NCBI GenBank assembly: GCA_000403275.2
Contig: KE159598.1
Location: forward strand, 388,128-452,127
Length of the DNA: 64,000 nucleotides
DNA from: Lachnospiraceae bacterium 28-4
GTDB lineage: Bacteria; Bacillota; Clostridia; Lachnospirales; Lachnospiraceae
Direction of reading: 5' to 3'
The position numbers and the translations under genes were made by a program. Of the stretch, positions 33,472 through 41,591 are shown in pieces. The first letter of the stretch is position 1. Every line of letters begins with the position of its first letter. Below the pieces are notes generated by a model. That model saw only the letters and a list, made by a program, of their open reading frames with translations. It was not told the DNA's origin and did not search any database.

Positions 33472-33789
33472 ATGGGAAATGCATATGGGTTTTTTGAGAT
33501 TCCGAGTACGACGGCAGCGATAGACGCCCTCGATATTATGTGCAAAACGGCAAATGTGGAATTTATCACATGGGAGAAAAAGCTGGGCGGCAGACTGGTT
33601 ACGATCATCATACGGGGAAGCGTATCGGATGTAAAACAGGCGATAGAGACGGCCGCGCGCAGCGCGATCAAGAAACCGGCGGCTACGGTAGTAATCGCCA
33701 ATCCCCATGAAGAAATCATTAAACTGGTGAAGAAGAGCGCCAGCCGGTTGACGAATATATCAACCGCCTGGAACGACGAAATGGAGTGA
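33472..33789 (+). CDS. Microcompartment shell protein BMC-H
   Basis: The protein is 105 aa. A single BMC domain (AYGFFEIPSTTAAIDALDIM, LVTIIIRGSVSDVKQAIE) with a polar, lysine-rich tail. It lies between two PduA-like genes. Its divergent pore-region sequence suggests different pore selectivity, which is inference. Confidence 0.88.
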   Translation: MGNAYGFFEIPSTTAAIDALDIMCKTANVEFITWEKKLGGRLVTIIIRGSVSDVKQAIETAARSAIKKPAATVVIANPHEEIIKLVKKSASRLTNISTAWNDEME

Positions 33790-33792
33790 CGT

Positions 33793-34209
33793 ATGGCGGA
33801 ACAGAAAAATTCGGCGAAAAAAACTCCGGCAAAAGCCGAGGCAAAAAAAGCAGAAGCAGTAAAAACAGAAACAATAGAAACTAAAATAGAAACGAAAACA
33901 GTAAAATCAGAGCCAAAGGAGGAAAAAAGGATGGCACAGGAAGCATTAGGTATGGTAGAAACAAGAGGTTTGGTAGCATCTATTGAGGCAGCGGACGCAA
34001 TGTTAAAGGCTGCAAATGTAACATTGGTTGGAACAGAGAAGATCGGTTCCGGTCTGGTAAGCGTTATGGTACGCGGTGATGTAGGCGCTGTAAACGCTGC
34101 TGTTGAGGCAGGAAGCACGAGTGCATCAAGGCTTGGCGAATTAGTGGCAACCCATGTAATTCCCAGACCTCATACGGATGTTGAGAAGATACTTCCCGTT
34201 TTAAAATAA
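33793..34209 (+). CDS. Microcompartment shell protein BMC-H with a Lys/Glu-rich N-terminal extension and an internal start
   Basis: The protein is 138 aa from ATG 33793: 46 residues very rich in K, A, E and T precede a canonical BMC-H domain ([20 protein letters not shown]). The upstream start has GGAG (33783-33786), while an internal ATG at 33931 has a near-perfect AAAGGAGG (33915-33922) 8 bp before it. A short 92-aa form and a long form could therefore both be made. The core is a near copy of the BMC-H at 33126. The extension could interact with cargo or decorate one face of the shell. Confidence 0.85.
   Translation: MAEQKNSAKKTPAKAEAKKAEAVKTETIETKIETKTVKSEPKEEKRMAQEALGMVETRGLVASIEAADAMLKAANVTLVGTEKIGSGLVSVMVRGDVGAVNAAVEAGSTSASRLGELVATHVIPRPHTDVEKILPVLK
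33915..33933 (+). promoter_or_regulatory. Internal ribosome binding site within a BMC-H gene
   Basis: AAAGGAGG (33915-33922) lies 8 bp upstream of the in-frame ATG at 33931, inside the coding sequence of the extended shell protein. It is as good as any other site in this operon and would produce the short 92-aa form. Confidence 0.7.
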
Positions 34210-34237
34210 GAAACGGATAATTTCGTGCGATGATGAT

Positions 34238-34256
34238 GGGCGGGCCATGCCCGCCC
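34238..34256 (+). terminator. GC hairpin between shell genes and pduL (weak terminator/attenuator)
   Basis: GGGCGGGC (34238-34245) pairs with GCCCGCCC (34249-34256) around CAT, followed by TTAAGTCTTTTT. It may act as a partial terminator that lowers expression of pduL and later genes relative to the shell proteins. Confidence 0.5.
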
Positions 34257-34292
34257 TTAAGTCTTTTTGGGAAGTTCTGGAGGGAACGGACG

Positions 34293-34952
34293 ATGGAGAA
34301 TAACAGTATGACGAGCAGCCAGATAGAGCTGGTTGCCAGAATGGTAATGGAAGCCATGAACCAGGGCAAGGATACGGATCAGGGATATATGGTTCCGGTC
34401 GGAGTATCGGCAAGGCATGTGCATTTGACACAGGAGCATGTGGAAGTCCTTTTTGGAGAAGGATATCATTTAACGAAGAAAAAAGAGCTGATGGGCGGCC
34501 AGTTTGCATCGAATGAACTGGTAACGATCGTCGGTTTAAAGCTTAGAGCGATAGAGAATGTAAGAATATTGGGACCGGTCAGGAAGAAATCACAAGTGGA
34601 GATTTCTTCGACGGATGCGGTTAAATTAGGGGTGAAAGCTCCTATCCGGGAATCGGGTAACATAGCAGGGAGCGCTCCTGTGGCGCTGGTCGGGCCGAAA
34701 GGAGCGCTGTATTTGAAGGAAGGATGCATCGTTGCCAAAAGGCACATCCATATGTCGCCGAAGGATGCAGCGGCATCCGGGCTTCACGACGGGGATGTCG
34801 TATCGGTAAAAGCCGATAACGAAAGAGGCACGGTATTCAACCATGTGCAGATCAGGGTAGATGAGAGCTTTACGCTGGAGATGCATATTGACACGGATGA
34901 GGCGAATGCGGCGAAGATATCTACGGGAGATACCGTGAGGATTCAAAGATAA
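34293..34952 (+). CDS. pduL: Phosphate propanoyltransferase PduL
   Basis: The protein is 219 aa. The N-terminal helix SSQIELVARMVMEAMNQ is an encapsulation peptide. Two PduL repeats follow, with the zinc-binding GVSARHVHL and AKRHIHMSP motifs. It should convert propionyl- or acetyl-CoA plus phosphate to the acyl phosphate, recycling CoA inside the compartment. The start at 34293 follows GGAGGG by 8 bp. No acetate kinase is nearby, so a housekeeping one probably makes ATP from the acyl phosphate. Confidence 0.93.
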   Translation: MENNSMTSSQIELVARMVMEAMNQGKDTDQGYMVPVGVSARHVHLTQEHVEVLFGEGYHLTKKKELMGGQFASNELVTIVGLKLRAIENVRILGPVRKKSQVEISSTDAVKLGVKAPIRESGNIAGSAPVALVGPKGALYLKEGCIVAKRHIHMSPKDAAASGLHDGDVVSVKADNERGTVFNHVQIRVDESFTLEMHIDTDEANAAKISTGDTVRIQR

Positions 34953-34972
34953 CAGAAAGGCATGGGTTACAT

Positions 34973-35245
34973 ATGCTTATAGGAAAAGTAGTTGGAAGCG
35001 TAGTTTCCACGAGAAAAAGCGAAAAATTGATTGGCAATAAATTCATGGTTGTCGAGCTGGCAGAAAAAATGGGAAGCGGCGGCGGTCAGATGATTGCCAT
35101 CGATAATATCGGTGCAGGGATCGGAGAATTTGTGCTGGTCGCTACGGGAAGCGCGGCGAGAATCGGCTGTGACATGGAAAATGTACCGGTAGATGCGGCT
35201 ATCGTAGGGATCATTGATGATGGAAGGCAATGGATGCAGAAATGA
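34973..35245 (+). CDS. Microcompartment vertex protein BMC-P (EutN/PduN/CcmL)
   Basis: The protein is 90 aa. It matches the pentameric BMC-P family, beginning MLIGKVVGSVVSTRK, with VVELAEKMGSGGGQMIAIDNIGAG and VPVDAAIVGIID. Pentamers cap the shell vertices. It is the only BMC-P in the window. The next gene overlaps its end. Confidence 0.92.
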   Translation: MLIGKVVGSVVSTRKSEKLIGNKFMVVELAEKMGSGGGQMIAIDNIGAGIGEFVLVATGSAARIGCDMENVPVDAAIVGIIDDGRQWMQK

Positions 35246-36606
35246 GCGAAGTAGGAAGTACAGGTAAAACCGGATGGGAAAGCATGAGCATGGAAGAGGT
35301 GAGCGTCATACTGCGCCAAAGCGGAATCGTCGGCGCGGGCGGTGCCGGTTTTCCCACTTATGCCAAATTAGATAAACGGGCGGATACGATTATTATGAAC
35401 TGTGCGGAATGCGAACCCCTTTTAAAGCTGCATAGACAGCTTTTGGAGCAGAACGCCAGGGAGATCATAAGAACATTTCACCTGCTTGCCGAATGCGTAG
35501 GCGCGAAAGAAGCCGTGATCGGCATTAAGAAAGCGTATAAGAGAACGATCGCCGCGTTGCTGGCTTATGCCGGGGAATACCCGGAAATCAGGCTGGGGCT
35601 GTTGGATGAGGTTTATCCCGCAGGGGATGAAGTCGTGCTGATTTATGAGACCACCGGAAAAGCGGTTCCGCCGGGGGGACTTCCGATCGAAAGCGGCGTG
35701 GCGGTATTCAACGTAGAAACGGTATACAATATATACCGGGCTATGGCGCTGGGGCGTCCGGTAGAGGATAAACTGGTGTCCGTCGTAGGAGAGGTGGAAC
35801 ATCCGGTTACGGTAAGGCTGCCTCTGGGATGTACGATAGAGGAAGCCGTGCGGGAAGCCGGGGAAATCACGGTAAAAAATCCCGTGTTTTTTATCGGCGG
35901 GCCGATGATGGGGTTTGAGGGAAGCGGAGCACTCCCTGTAACGAAGACGACTAATGCCGTATTGGTATTGCCGGAAGAGCATTTACTGATACAAAGAAAA
36001 AGAAGAAAATCTTCCATAGATTTAAAACGGGCTGCTGCGGCTTGCTGCCAGTGTACGATGTGTACCGATCTATGTCCGAGGCATCTTCTGGGGCATCCTA
36101 TAGAGCCTCACAAATTCATGCTGGCAGCAACCTGCAAGGATATACAGGATACGGATATTTTTCTGAATACGATGTTCTGTTCTTCCTGCGGGTTATGCGA
36201 AAATTATTCTTGTATGCAAGGCTTGTCCCCCCGTTCTTTGATTGCGGATTATAAGGCGGGATTAAGAGCCCATGGCATAAAGCCGCCGAAGGCAGAGGCA
36301 GCTCCCGTGCCGGAAGAGCGCCAGTACCGGAAAGCGCCGATGGAACGCCTGATGGCAAGGCTGGATCTGACAAGGTATGATAAACCCGCTCCTATCACGG
36401 AAATGGCAGGGGAGATCAGGAAAGTAAAACTGATGTGCAGCCAACACATCGGAGCCCCCGCCGTTCCTGCCGTGAAGGAAGGGGATATGGTAAAGAAGGG
36501 GCAGATCATAGCGGAGCCGGCAAACGGGTTAAGCGTTGCGGTACATGCTTCGATCGAAGGAAAAGTAACCGAAGTAACGGAAAAATATATTATTATTCAA
36601 AAGTAG
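35230..36606 (+). CDS. pduS: PduS-like cobalamin-reductase-family flavoprotein (RnfC-like electron carrier)
   Basis: The protein is 458 aa. An RnfC-like N-terminal part (GIVGAGGAGFPTYAKL, NCAECEP) is followed by two 4Fe-4S motifs, CCQCTMCTDLCP and CSSCGLCENYSC, and a C-terminal lipoyl-like barrel with a Pro/Ala-rich linker. PduS carries electrons for cobalamin recycling in B12 systems. Here the dehydratase is B12-independent, so it more likely moves electrons across the shell or balances NADH. It overlaps the EutN gene by 16 bp; an ATGA start at 35242 is an alternative. Confidence 0.9.
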   Translation: MDAEMSEVGSTGKTGWESMSMEEVSVILRQSGIVGAGGAGFPTYAKLDKRADTIIMNCAECEPLLKLHRQLLEQNAREIIRTFHLLAECVGAKEAVIGIKKAYKRTIAALLAYAGEYPEIRLGLLDEVYPAGDEVVLIYETTGKAVPPGGLPIESGVAVFNVETVYNIYRAMALGRPVEDKLVSVVGEVEHPVTVRLPLGCTIEEAVREAGEITVKNPVFFIGGPMMGFEGSGALPVTKTTNAVLVLPEEHLLIQRKRRKSSIDLKRAAAACCQCTMCTDLCPRHLLGHPIEPHKFMLAATCKDIQDTDIFLNTMFCSSCGLCENYSCMQGLSPRSLIADYKAGLRAHGIKPPKAEAAPVPEERQYRKAPMERLMARLDLTRYDKPAPITEMAGEIRKVKLMCSQHIGAPAVPAVKEGDMVKKGQIIAEPANGLSVAVHASIEGKVTEVTEKYIIIQK

Positions 36607-36622
36607 GAAGGTTGTACATAAT

Positions 36623-37171
36623 ATGAGCAAGGCGATCGGAATGGTGGAATACAAAACAGTTTCGGCAGGGGTAACGGCGGCGGATGCCATGGTAAAAACT
36701 GCGGAAGTCGATATCATAGAGGCGCAGACCGTATGCCCGGGCAAATACATTGCGCTCATCAGCGGAAGCCTGAGCGCGGTAAAGGCTGCGGTGGATGCGG
36801 CGAAGAACAATTATGGGATGCATCTGATCAACAGTTTTGTACTTGGAAACCCTCATGAGTCCATATTTCCTGCCATTTACGGAGCAACCCAGATAGAGGG
36901 AGTCAGCGCCCTTGGCATATTGGAAACTTACGATGCGGCATCCATTATAGTAGCGGCGGACATTGCGGCGAAAACGGCGATCGTATCGCTGATTGAACTG
37001 CGTATCGCACGCGGCATGTGCGGCAAATCCTATATGATGCTGACTGGCGAAGTGGCCGCGGTGAACGCAGCCATAGAAAAGGCAAGAAATGAAATCGGGG
37101 CGGAAGGCATGTATCTGGATTCCACCGTCATTGCCCATCCTGACGAGAAAATATGCCGCGCAATATTATAG
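36623..37171 (+). CDS. pduT: Microcompartment trimeric shell protein BMC-T, PduT type
   Basis: The protein is 182 aa with two tandem BMC domains (about 1-90 and 92-182). Cys38 (QTVCPGKY) lies at the position that binds the 4Fe-4S cluster at the trimer pore in PduT. With PduS directly upstream, this supports an electron conduit through the shell. AGGAAGG precedes the start. Confidence 0.93.
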   Translation: MSKAIGMVEYKTVSAGVTAADAMVKTAEVDIIEAQTVCPGKYIALISGSLSAVKAAVDAAKNNYGMHLINSFVLGNPHESIFPAIYGATQIEGVSALGILETYDAASIIVAADIAAKTAIVSLIELRIARGMCGKSYMMLTGEVAAVNAAIEKARNEIGAEGMYLDSTVIAHPDEKICRAIL

Positions 37172-37196
37172 GCTTGGAAGGTGAGACAGAAAATAT

Positions 37197-37973
37197 ATGT
37201 TAGCGATAGAAAGAAGAAATGAGATACTGGAGAAATTACAGAAGGAAAAAAGGGTAGTCGTCAGCGAACTGAGCAAACTATATGGCGTCACGGAAGAAAC
37301 CATACGAAGAGATCTGGAAAAACTGGAAAAAGACGGATATGTGATCAAAAGTTACGGCGGCGCGGTGCTGAATGAAAATATGAACATCGATATGCCGTTC
37401 AATATTCGAAAGAATACCAATGTATCCGGAAAGCAGAAGATTGCGGAGATCATAAAAAGCATGGTAAAAGACGGCGAACGGCTTATCCTGGATTCCAGTT
37501 CTACCGCTGTATTCATTGCGAAGGCTTTGAAAGAAGAAAAAAGAAATCTGACAATTATTACAAATTCCATAGAAATCATTATTGAACTTTTCGATGCGCA
37601 GGACTGGCATGTGCTTTCCACGGGCGGATTGGCGATGGAAGGGTCTTTGGCTCTGGTTGGCCCCCAGACGGATCATATGCTGCGATCCTATTATGTGGAT
37701 AAGACGATCATTTCCTGCAAAGGCTTCGATATGGAAAATGGTATCACGGACTCTAACGAGCTTCATGCCAGAAATAAAAAGACGATGCTGGAGCGGGCGG
37801 ATTGCAGTATTTTAGCGGTAGACAGTTCCAAATTCGGACATACGGCCTTTACCAGTATCGGAGGGCTTGAGAATATTTCGATGATTATTACGGATGAGGA
37901 GCCGGAGGAAAGATGGCTGCGGCTCTTTGAGAAGCACAATATCAAATGTATTTGGGAAGGGGATATGGTTTAG
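37197..37973 (+). CDS. DeoR-family transcriptional regulator
   Basis: The protein is 258 aa. The N-terminal helix-turn-helix (VVSELSKLYGVTEETIRRDLEKLEKDG) and the C-terminal sugar-phosphate-binding domain (SSTAVFIAKAL, TNSIEI, GGLAMEGSLALVG) are typical. Such proteins repress sugar operons and respond to phosphorylated sugars. As the last gene of the second microcompartment operon, it probably controls one or both microcompartment promoters, whose shared palindromes are described at 15079 and 28648. Confidence 0.9.
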   Translation: MLAIERRNEILEKLQKEKRVVVSELSKLYGVTEETIRRDLEKLEKDGYVIKSYGGAVLNENMNIDMPFNIRKNTNVSGKQKIAEIIKSMVKDGERLILDSSSTAVFIAKALKEEKRNLTIITNSIEIIIELFDAQDWHVLSTGGLAMEGSLALVGPQTDHMLRSYYVDKTIISCKGFDMENGITDSNELHARNKKTMLERADCSILAVDSSKFGHTAFTSIGGLENISMIITDEEPEERWLRLFEKHNIKCIWEGDMV

Positions 37974-38053
37974 AGAGGAACTCCATATTTGCAAGCGCCA
38001 TAATGCGCGGGGGAATCCATCGGCTATGAAGCTGCGGTGGCCTGGATATATTA

Positions 38054-38082
38054 TTGAAAAAAATCAGTTAAGCAGGTATAAT
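38054..38082 (+). promoter_or_regulatory. Promoter of the JAB/RadC-like gene
   Basis: TTGAAA (38054-38059), a 17-bp spacer and TATAAT (38077-38082) form a good promoter. Transcription would start near 38090, just before GGAG and the ATG at 38115. Confidence 0.78.
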
Positions 38083-38114
38083 GATAATACTTTATATAGC
38101 ATCGGAGCAAAAAA

Positions 38115-38750
38115 ATGGAATCTAAAGATGGAAAAATATCTATAAATGATTTAGAAATGGCCAAAAAACGTAGTCATAAAATTATGATCACGGATGTGTC
38201 TATCAAAAAAGTGCCATTGATTAAATATAGAGAGATTCCCGAAAGTGAATATTTGATGTTACAGGACTTGGTCAAGGAAGTATTGCTGGTTTCTAAAAAT
38301 GATAATGATTCTAACGAGGTGGCGCTCACTTATAGTCTTGATTATAGGAATTTGATTGCCGAAGGGAAAGAATTTATGGGAGTTGCTTTGGGCGATGAAC
38401 ATTCGGTTGATCCCTGCATGAATACAGTGGCGTATCATTTGATAACTACTTCCATTCAATGTGTTGTTATCGTACTTCATAATCATCCATCGTTATCGAA
38501 ATTTTCATTGGAGGATGTAAAGTTTTTTCTTAATAATGGAACTGTTAAAATGATGGTTGTAGTTACAAACTTAGGAAATATTTCATACCTTGTAAAAAGA
38601 GAAAATTATAACCGGAAAAAAGCGATAGAAATATATAATTATGCAGTTAGTGTGCATAATGAGGGGAATAATATACATGATTATCAGAAGGCGGCATTCT
38701 ATTTTCTTTCTAATTGTCATGAGGCAAATATTGTATACGAAGATCGTTAG
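38115..38750 (+). CDS. JAB/MPN (RadC-like) domain protein
   Basis: The protein is 211 aa. The motif VLHNHPSLSKFSLEDV is the metal-binding core of the JAB/MPN fold (HxH then S and D) as in RadC-like proteins; these can be metallopeptidases or nucleases. The base composition is AT-richer than neighbouring operons, and the gene has its own promoter and terminator, so it may be acquired. RadC-like proteins often occur on mobile or defence elements. The function here is unknown. A 63-aa protein is encoded 11 bp downstream. Confidence 0.78.
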   Translation: MESKDGKISINDLEMAKKRSHKIMITDVSIKKVPLIKYREIPESEYLMLQDLVKEVLLVSKNDNDSNEVALTYSLDYRNLIAEGKEFMGVALGDEHSVDPCMNTVAYHLITTSIQCVVIVLHNHPSLSKFSLEDVKFFLNNGTVKMMVVVTNLGNISYLVKRENYNRKKAIEIYNYAVSVHNEGNNIHDYQKAAFYFLSNCHEANIVYEDR

Positions 38751-38761
38751 GAGGTGCTAAT

Positions 38762-38953
38762 ATGACGAAGAGAGCTATCTTAAGTGAAAAAGCAGAAGAT
38801 AACAAAGCTGCTGCTGAATGGGGGATAAAACAGGCAGAATTGCTTCAGAAAAGTGAAGAAATAACACGTAGGTTAGTAGAAAAATATATACCGATTATTT
38901 TATCGCGTAATATGAAAGGAGCAGTTAGAAATAAGGATGATGGTACATTTTAA
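38762..38953 (+). CDS. Small charged protein of unknown function
   Basis: The protein is 63 aa, rich in Lys, Glu and Arg and predicted helical (EDNKAAAEWGIKQAELLQKS). GGAGGTG precedes the ATG. It is co-transcribed with the JAB gene and ends before a terminator. I do not recognise a family. A partner or antitoxin-like role would be speculation. Confidence 0.65.
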   Translation: MTKRAILSEKAEDNKAAAEWGIKQAELLQKSEEITRRLVEKYIPIILSRNMKGAVRNKDDGTF

Positions 38954-39028
38954 TATGAGTAAATTCTTAGAGATATTTATTTATAATAGAATCGACCATG
39001 GATATTGTAAAATGAGTAATTATATGAT

Positions 39029-39064
39029 ATAGCAGAAGACGGATGTCTTCTGCTATATTTCTTT
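39029..39064 (+). terminator. Terminator of the JAB unit
   Basis: ATAGCAGAAGAC (39029-39040) pairs perfectly with GTCTTCTGCTAT (39045-39056) around a 4-nt loop, followed by a T-rich run. It may also stop the convergent acetyltransferase gene. Confidence 0.83.
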
Positions 39065-39139
39065 TAGGCTGCAATATTCTTACAGTTCTTGCAAACATGG
39101 ATTTTTGTGATTCCCGGGAGTAACTTTCAGGAGGGTGAC

Positions 39140-39757
39140 TTAAACGGATGGAATTTTCCGGTTTTTGTAATAATATTCCCTGTCATGTTCATTGATATCG
39201 CGCATAACCCGGCATGGGTTTCCGACGGCAACGACGTTGGCGGGGATATCTTTTGTTACGATGCTTCCGGCACCAATTACGGTATTATCTCCGATCGTGA
39301 CTCCGGGCATGATGATGGCTCCGGCGCCGATCCAGCAGTTCCGGCCGATATGGACGGGCATGTTGTATTGATAGATTTGCTCGCGGAGTTCCGGGAGGAT
39401 GGGATGGCCGGCGGTGGCAATGGTTACATTCGGCCCGATCATGGTATAGTCGCCTACATAAATGTGGGTGTCGTCCACGCATGTTAAATGATAGTTTGCA
39501 TAGACCATTTTGCCGAAATGGCAGTGGTGTCCGCCGAAATTGGCGTAAAAAGGGGCTTCTATATATACGCCTTCTCCACAGTCGGCGAGCATTTCTTTTA
39601 ACATTTCCGCTCTTTTCTCGGCTTCCGATGGTTTGGTCATGTTGTAATCGAAGAGCCTGTCCTGGTATACGACTTGCTCGCTCATAATCTCTTCGTCTCC
39701 GGGGAGATAAAGCTCTCCGGTGTGCATTTTTTCTTTCATTTCACTCATTTTGTTCAT
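39140..39757 (-). CDS. Maltose/galactoside O-acetyltransferase family protein
   Basis: The protein is about 205 aa. It has a maltose-acetyltransferase N-terminal region (MHTGELYLPGDEEI) and a left-handed beta-helix of hexapeptide repeats (MIGPNVTIATAGHP, GRNCWIGAGAIIMPGVTIG). The active-site His lies in TAGHP. It transfers acetyl from acetyl-CoA to a sugar. The start at 39757 follows AAAGGA on the minus strand. It is the last gene of a three-gene minus-strand operon with two GntR regulators. Confidence 0.88.
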   Translation of the reverse strand: MNKMSEMKEKMHTGELYLPGDEEIMSEQVVYQDRLFDYNMTKPSEAEKRAEMLKEMLADCGEGVYIEAPFYANFGGHHCHFGKMVYANYHLTCVDDTHIYVGDYTMIGPNVTIATAGHPILPELREQIYQYNMPVHIGRNCWIGAGAIIMPGVTIGDNTVIGAGSIVTKDIPANVVAVGNPCRVMRDINEHDREYYYKNRKIPSV

Positions 39758-39768
39758 ATTGTCCTTTC

Positions 39769-40485
39769 TCAAGAAATGCCCGCCGCATTTTTCAGATCGA
39801 TTTCCGTAATCAGGTTGACCCGTGTGCCTACGCAAATGGAAAGGCAGATGCCGATCGTCTGGTTCCGGTAATGAACAAAGTTGCTGATCAGCAGCAGCGT
39901 ATCGGGGATATTTAGTTTTAAAAGTTCCAGTACTTCCGATTCAATATATCCGGCATCTATCACGCGGATGGACTGGGTGACGGTCAGGTCTTCCGGTATC
40001 GTGTCCATTTCAAAGAGATAGGGGATGAATGCCTGGGAGAGAGGTTCCTGGAAAGTGTAGGTGATGCTGACAGGCGTGTTTCCCACATATTCCAGATGCT
40101 TCCGGGTATTGCTTTTTTCCATTCGGATAGGACCGAGTATGTTATTTACAATATTCTGAATGCGGTCCGGGATCATGCCGACAGGAGCTACCCGGTATCC
40201 TGACCGGATCAGGTGGCTGTCCTTATAAGGAAAGCAGTAATAAAGAAGTTCTCTGTTGACCTTTGGCGGACAAATGTAATATCCGCTGTTTTTTCTATTT
40301 TCAATGATGCCGTCACTGATCAGCAGTTCGAGCCCGTGGCGGAGCGTACCCCTCGTAATGCCAAGTTCTGTGGCAAAGGTTCTTTCCGCAGGAAGCTTAT
40401 CGCCAGGCTGCAAATGGTTGACTGCAATATATTCCCGTATATATTCCTCCACTTCCAGACTGAGCTGGTTAAAAACTTTTGGCAT
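39769..40485 (-). CDS. GntR-family regulator (UTRA type)
   Basis: The protein is 238 aa. The GntR winged helix (about 10-75, GDKLPAERTFATELGITRGTLRHGLELL) is followed by a UTRA ligand-binding domain. AAAGGGGG precedes the start. It lies 13 bp after the GntR gene at 40499 and 11 bp before the acetyltransferase gene. Two adjacent GntR paralogs suggest different effectors or promoters. Confidence 0.87.
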   Translation of the reverse strand: MPKVFNQLSLEVEEYIREYIAVNHLQPGDKLPAERTFATELGITRGTLRHGLELLISDGIIENRKNSGYYICPPKVNRELLYYCFPYKDSHLIRSGYRVAPVGMIPDRIQNIVNNILGPIRMEKSNTRKHLEYVGNTPVSITYTFQEPLSQAFIPYLFEMDTIPEDLTVTQSIRVIDAGYIESEVLELLKLNIPDTLLLISNFVHYRNQTIGICLSICVGTRVNLITEIDLKNAAGIS

Positions 40486-40498
40486 GGTAAATCCCCCT

Positions 40499-41248
40499 TT
40501 ATGTGATGAGCTGGGATGTCAGATTAAAGATTCCATTCTTGATGATCCCGTCGGTATAATATTTGGAAAATGCGGGGGCTACAAGAACCTCCGTATATTC
40601 TGCAATCTGGTGCGTTTTTGTATAAGAAGTTATTTTAATATTGATAATAGGCGTATCTTCTTCCCTGTTCAGCAGTTTGGCATAGGCGCCATGTATTCTT
40701 GTGGAAGAAAAAATATGTTCGATGTTCTGGATAGAAATTCCGTTTATGGCAAACATATCGTAAAGGGAATATACCTGAAAATCGATATCCTCTATATGCT
40801 TTATGCTGTGATAGGGAATCGTCGTGTTCTCAATGGAAATAGGGAGATCATTGCCGAGACGCAGACGTATGATCTGGAACATTTCCGTGTCTTCCGCCAC
40901 ATGAAAAATATTCGAATATTTGAATTTGGCTTTTCTTGTCAGGGTGGTCAACACTCTGGAAGACGGTTTAAAACCAGCTTCATTCAATAACTCGCTCATG
41001 CCCTTAAAATGAATGGCTGTATCGTCAATATCCGTTTTGGTTACATATGTGCCTTTTCCGTGGACGCGTTTGAGCATGCTTTCTTCGATGAGCGAATCGA
41101 TGGCGGAACGTATTAGATTCCGGCTCACATTGAATTGCCGGGCGAGTTCTCTTTCGGAAGGGATCGTGGAGCCGTAAGGATATGTTTTGTTTTGGATTTT
41201 CGTTCTTATCAGGTTTGTAATTTCCGTTGTTTTTTCATCTATATCCAT
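40499..41248 (-). CDS. GntR-family regulator (UTRA type), divergent from the PTS/deglycase operon
   Basis: The protein is about 249 aa. A GntR winged helix (STIPSERELARQFNVSRNLIRSAIDSL) precedes a UTRA domain (about 80-245). The start at 41248 follows AAAGGGG; the longer frame has no site. It is transcribed away from the deglycase-PTS operon, so it is the most likely regulator of the promoter at 41453, as FrlR regulates fructoselysine genes in Bacillus. Confidence 0.87.
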   Translation of the reverse strand: MDIDEKTTEITNLIRTKIQNKTYPYGSTIPSERELARQFNVSRNLIRSAIDSLIEESMLKRVHGKGTYVTKTDIDDTAIHFKGMSELLNEAGFKPSSRVLTTLTRKAKFKYSNIFHVAEDTEMFQIIRLRLGNDLPISIENTTIPYHSIKHIEDIDFQVYSLYDMFAINGISIQNIEHIFSSTRIHGAYAKLLNREEDTPIINIKITSYTKTHQIAEYTEVLVAPAFSKYYTDGIIKNGIFNLTSQLIT

Positions 41249-41452
41249 GGAATGCCCCTTTCTGACAGATGGATTCCCACGGGAGGAAGTCAAGGCTGCC
41301 GCCTGAGCCATCGGTCACAAAATATTATAACAGAAGAGAAAAGGAAATAAAAGCATTAAAAAAGTGGTCTTGTAAAAACACGCTTGCATACCTATAATGG
41401 TTATTTAAAAACAATAAAGATATAAAATTGGTATATTAAAAATAAAAAGAGA

Positions 41453-41481
41453 TTGACAATAAAGATAGAGTGTGGTATTTT
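41453..41481 (+). promoter_or_regulatory. Promoter of the deglycase-PTS operon
   Basis: TTGACA (41453-41458), a 17-bp spacer and TATTTT (41476-41481) are seen; a TATAAT at 41481 is offset by 22 bp. An imperfect inverted repeat of TGTGGTAT and ATAATCACA overlaps the -10 region and could be the GntR operator. Confidence 0.6.
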
Positions 41482-41591
41482 ATAATCACAAGGTGGTTGA
41501 AGAATGGTACATAAAAAACTGTCTTATGCGCGCAGGACAGGAACGGAAAACGCTGATGCAAAATTTTGATTCATTTTGGGAGGAAAAGAAA

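Noticed and set aside
38955-39032. 25-codon frame after the 63-aa protein
   Set aside because: No ribosome binding site, and its end lies in the terminator stem.
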